A stretch of 43,976 nt of DNA. Source: SAR116 cluster bacterium AG-390-L20. Its GTDB lineage: Bacteria; Pseudomonadota; Alphaproteobacteria; Puniceispirillales; Marisalimonadaceae. Made by a program: the position numbers and the translations under genes. Shown here in pieces: positions 43,409 to 43,976 of the stretch. The stretch is taken from positions 1-43,976 of the forward strand of contig QCHB01000005.1 in NCBI GenBank assembly GCA_003278095.1, given 5' to 3'. Positions within the stretch are counted from its first letter, which is position 1. Each line of letters begins with the position of its first letter. The notes beneath the pieces were generated by a model. The model did not search any database, was not told where the DNA came from, and worked only from the letters and a program-made list of their open reading frames with translations.

Positions 43409-43976
43409 TCAATGAGCTTCTGCCCAATTATTTCCAATACCTACATCTACTTTTAAGTTAACTTTCAAAGGTACCATTGGTAGATTAGCTGTTTCCATTA
43501 TTGGTAAAATAACATTTGTAAATTCTTCAATATTTTTATTTCTAATTTCAAATACCAACTCATCATGAACTTGCATCAGCATAGAAATTTCTTTTTTATT
43601 TAGTAACTGTTTATGAATTTTAATCATCGCCAATTTAATAATGTCCGCTGCAGTACCTTGAATAGGAGCATTAATAGCTTGCCTTTCTGCAAACCCTCTC
43701 AGCTTTTGGTTTTTGGAATTACTATCATTAATATAAACACGTCTATTAAATAAAGTTTCTACATAGCCATCACTATCTAAATTAGATTTAATTTGTTCCA
43801 TATAATCTCTAATTCTTGGGAATCTGTAGAAGTATGAACTAATAAAATCCTTTGCTTCATTTGCAGAACATTTTAACTGCTTTGCAAGACCATATGCTGA
43901 AATACCATAGATAATTCCAAAATTAATTGCCTTTGCCTTTCTTCTAAACTCTGAAGTGATTTCTTTTATTGGTATA
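43409..43976 (-). CDS. polA: DNA polymerase I, C-terminal part (cut by the window edge)
   Basis: Only the last 189 codons are inside the window, and the frame runs open through the right edge. They cover the polymerase fingers and palm of family A: RRKAKAINFGIIYGISAYGL is the O-helix (motif B), followed by FPRIRDYM, RRVYINDSNSKNQKLRGFAERQAINAPIQGTAADIIKLAMI and motif C MLMQVHDELVFEI with the catalytic His-Asp-Glu. It ends NNWAEAH, the familiar PolA tail. PolA fills gaps in repair and replaces RNA primers. The 5'-nuclease and any proofreading domain lie beyond the window. Confidence 0.97.
   Translation of the reverse strand, partial: IPIKEITSEFRRKAKAINFGIIYGISAYGLAKQLKCSANEAKDFISSYFYRFPRIRDYMEQIKSNLDSDGYVETLFNRRVYINDSNSKNQKLRGFAERQAINAPIQGTAADIIKLAMIKIHKQLLNKKEISMLMQVHDELVFEIRNKNIEEFTNVILPIMETANLPMVPLKVNLKVDVGIGNNWAEAH

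Noticed and set aside
1..43976. CRISPR arrays, insertion sequences, rRNA
   Set aside because: No regularly spaced repeats, transposase-like frames, terminal inverted repeats or rRNA segments were seen on either strand.

Overview
The window is a contiguous piece of an AT-rich alphaproteobacterial chromosome, roughly one third G+C by eye outside thrS. Gene content and order are alphaproteobacterial: chvI-chvG next to ahcY, lptC-lptA-lptB followed by ptsN, a TIGR02300-family gene beside aroA, and aroA-cmk-rpsA-ihfB-trpF-trpB-trpA-accD-folC running into trxA. Coding density is high and gaps are short. Several genes that usually sit in these blocks are absent (rpoN, hpf, hprK, addA, addB). A small-genome, probably planktonic alphaproteobacterium fits best; I cannot name the genus.

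Layout. 1-1092 is an accessory-looking edge with a MarR/winged-helix-like gene and an orphan, degenerate 3' half of a tRNA-Thr(UGU). 1093-5909 (minus) is the translation operon infC-rpmI-rplT-pheS-pheT. 6428-8359 (plus) is thrS, with clearly higher G+C than all its neighbours and bracketed by an imperfect 28-nt direct repeat. 8401-11011 carries a glycosyltransferase, a serine hydrolase and a glutathione S-transferase. 11115-17193 (minus) is gltB-gltD, preceded by a LysR regulator and a CysJ-like FAD/NADP reductase. 19523-21973 holds uppP, an NDUFA9-like epimerase and rnd. 22011-24768 holds the LPS-export genes lptC, lptA and lptB, then ptsN. 24769-27489 (minus) is a three-gene cluster of two 2-hydroxyacid dehydrogenases and an HpcH/HpaI aldolase. 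It is followed by tRNA-Ala(GGC) and a TIGR02300-family gene. 28216-37265 (plus) is the aroA to folC block. 37262-40924 (minus) is ahcY-tsaE-sbcB-trxA. 41012-43303 (minus) is chvI-chvG, and the right edge cuts polA.

Three things stand out. First, two genes expected to be essential, pheT and tsaE, are each split by one frameshift lying exactly in a poly(A) run (A9 and A10); the rest of both reading frames is intact. This is either polymerase slippage expression or consensus error, and raw reads would tell. Second, thrS looks like a xenologous replacement, and a short second thrS-start-like sequence lies directly behind it. Third, infC most likely starts at a non-canonical AUA codon, the kind of start used for IF3 autoregulation.

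The metabolic genes cover nitrogen assimilation (GltBD), the shikimate and tryptophan pathways, fatty-acid precursor supply (AccD), folate (FolC), S-adenosylhomocysteine recycling (AhcY) and cell-envelope synthesis (UppP, Lpt). Together they make this a core-genome segment with a few local replacements.
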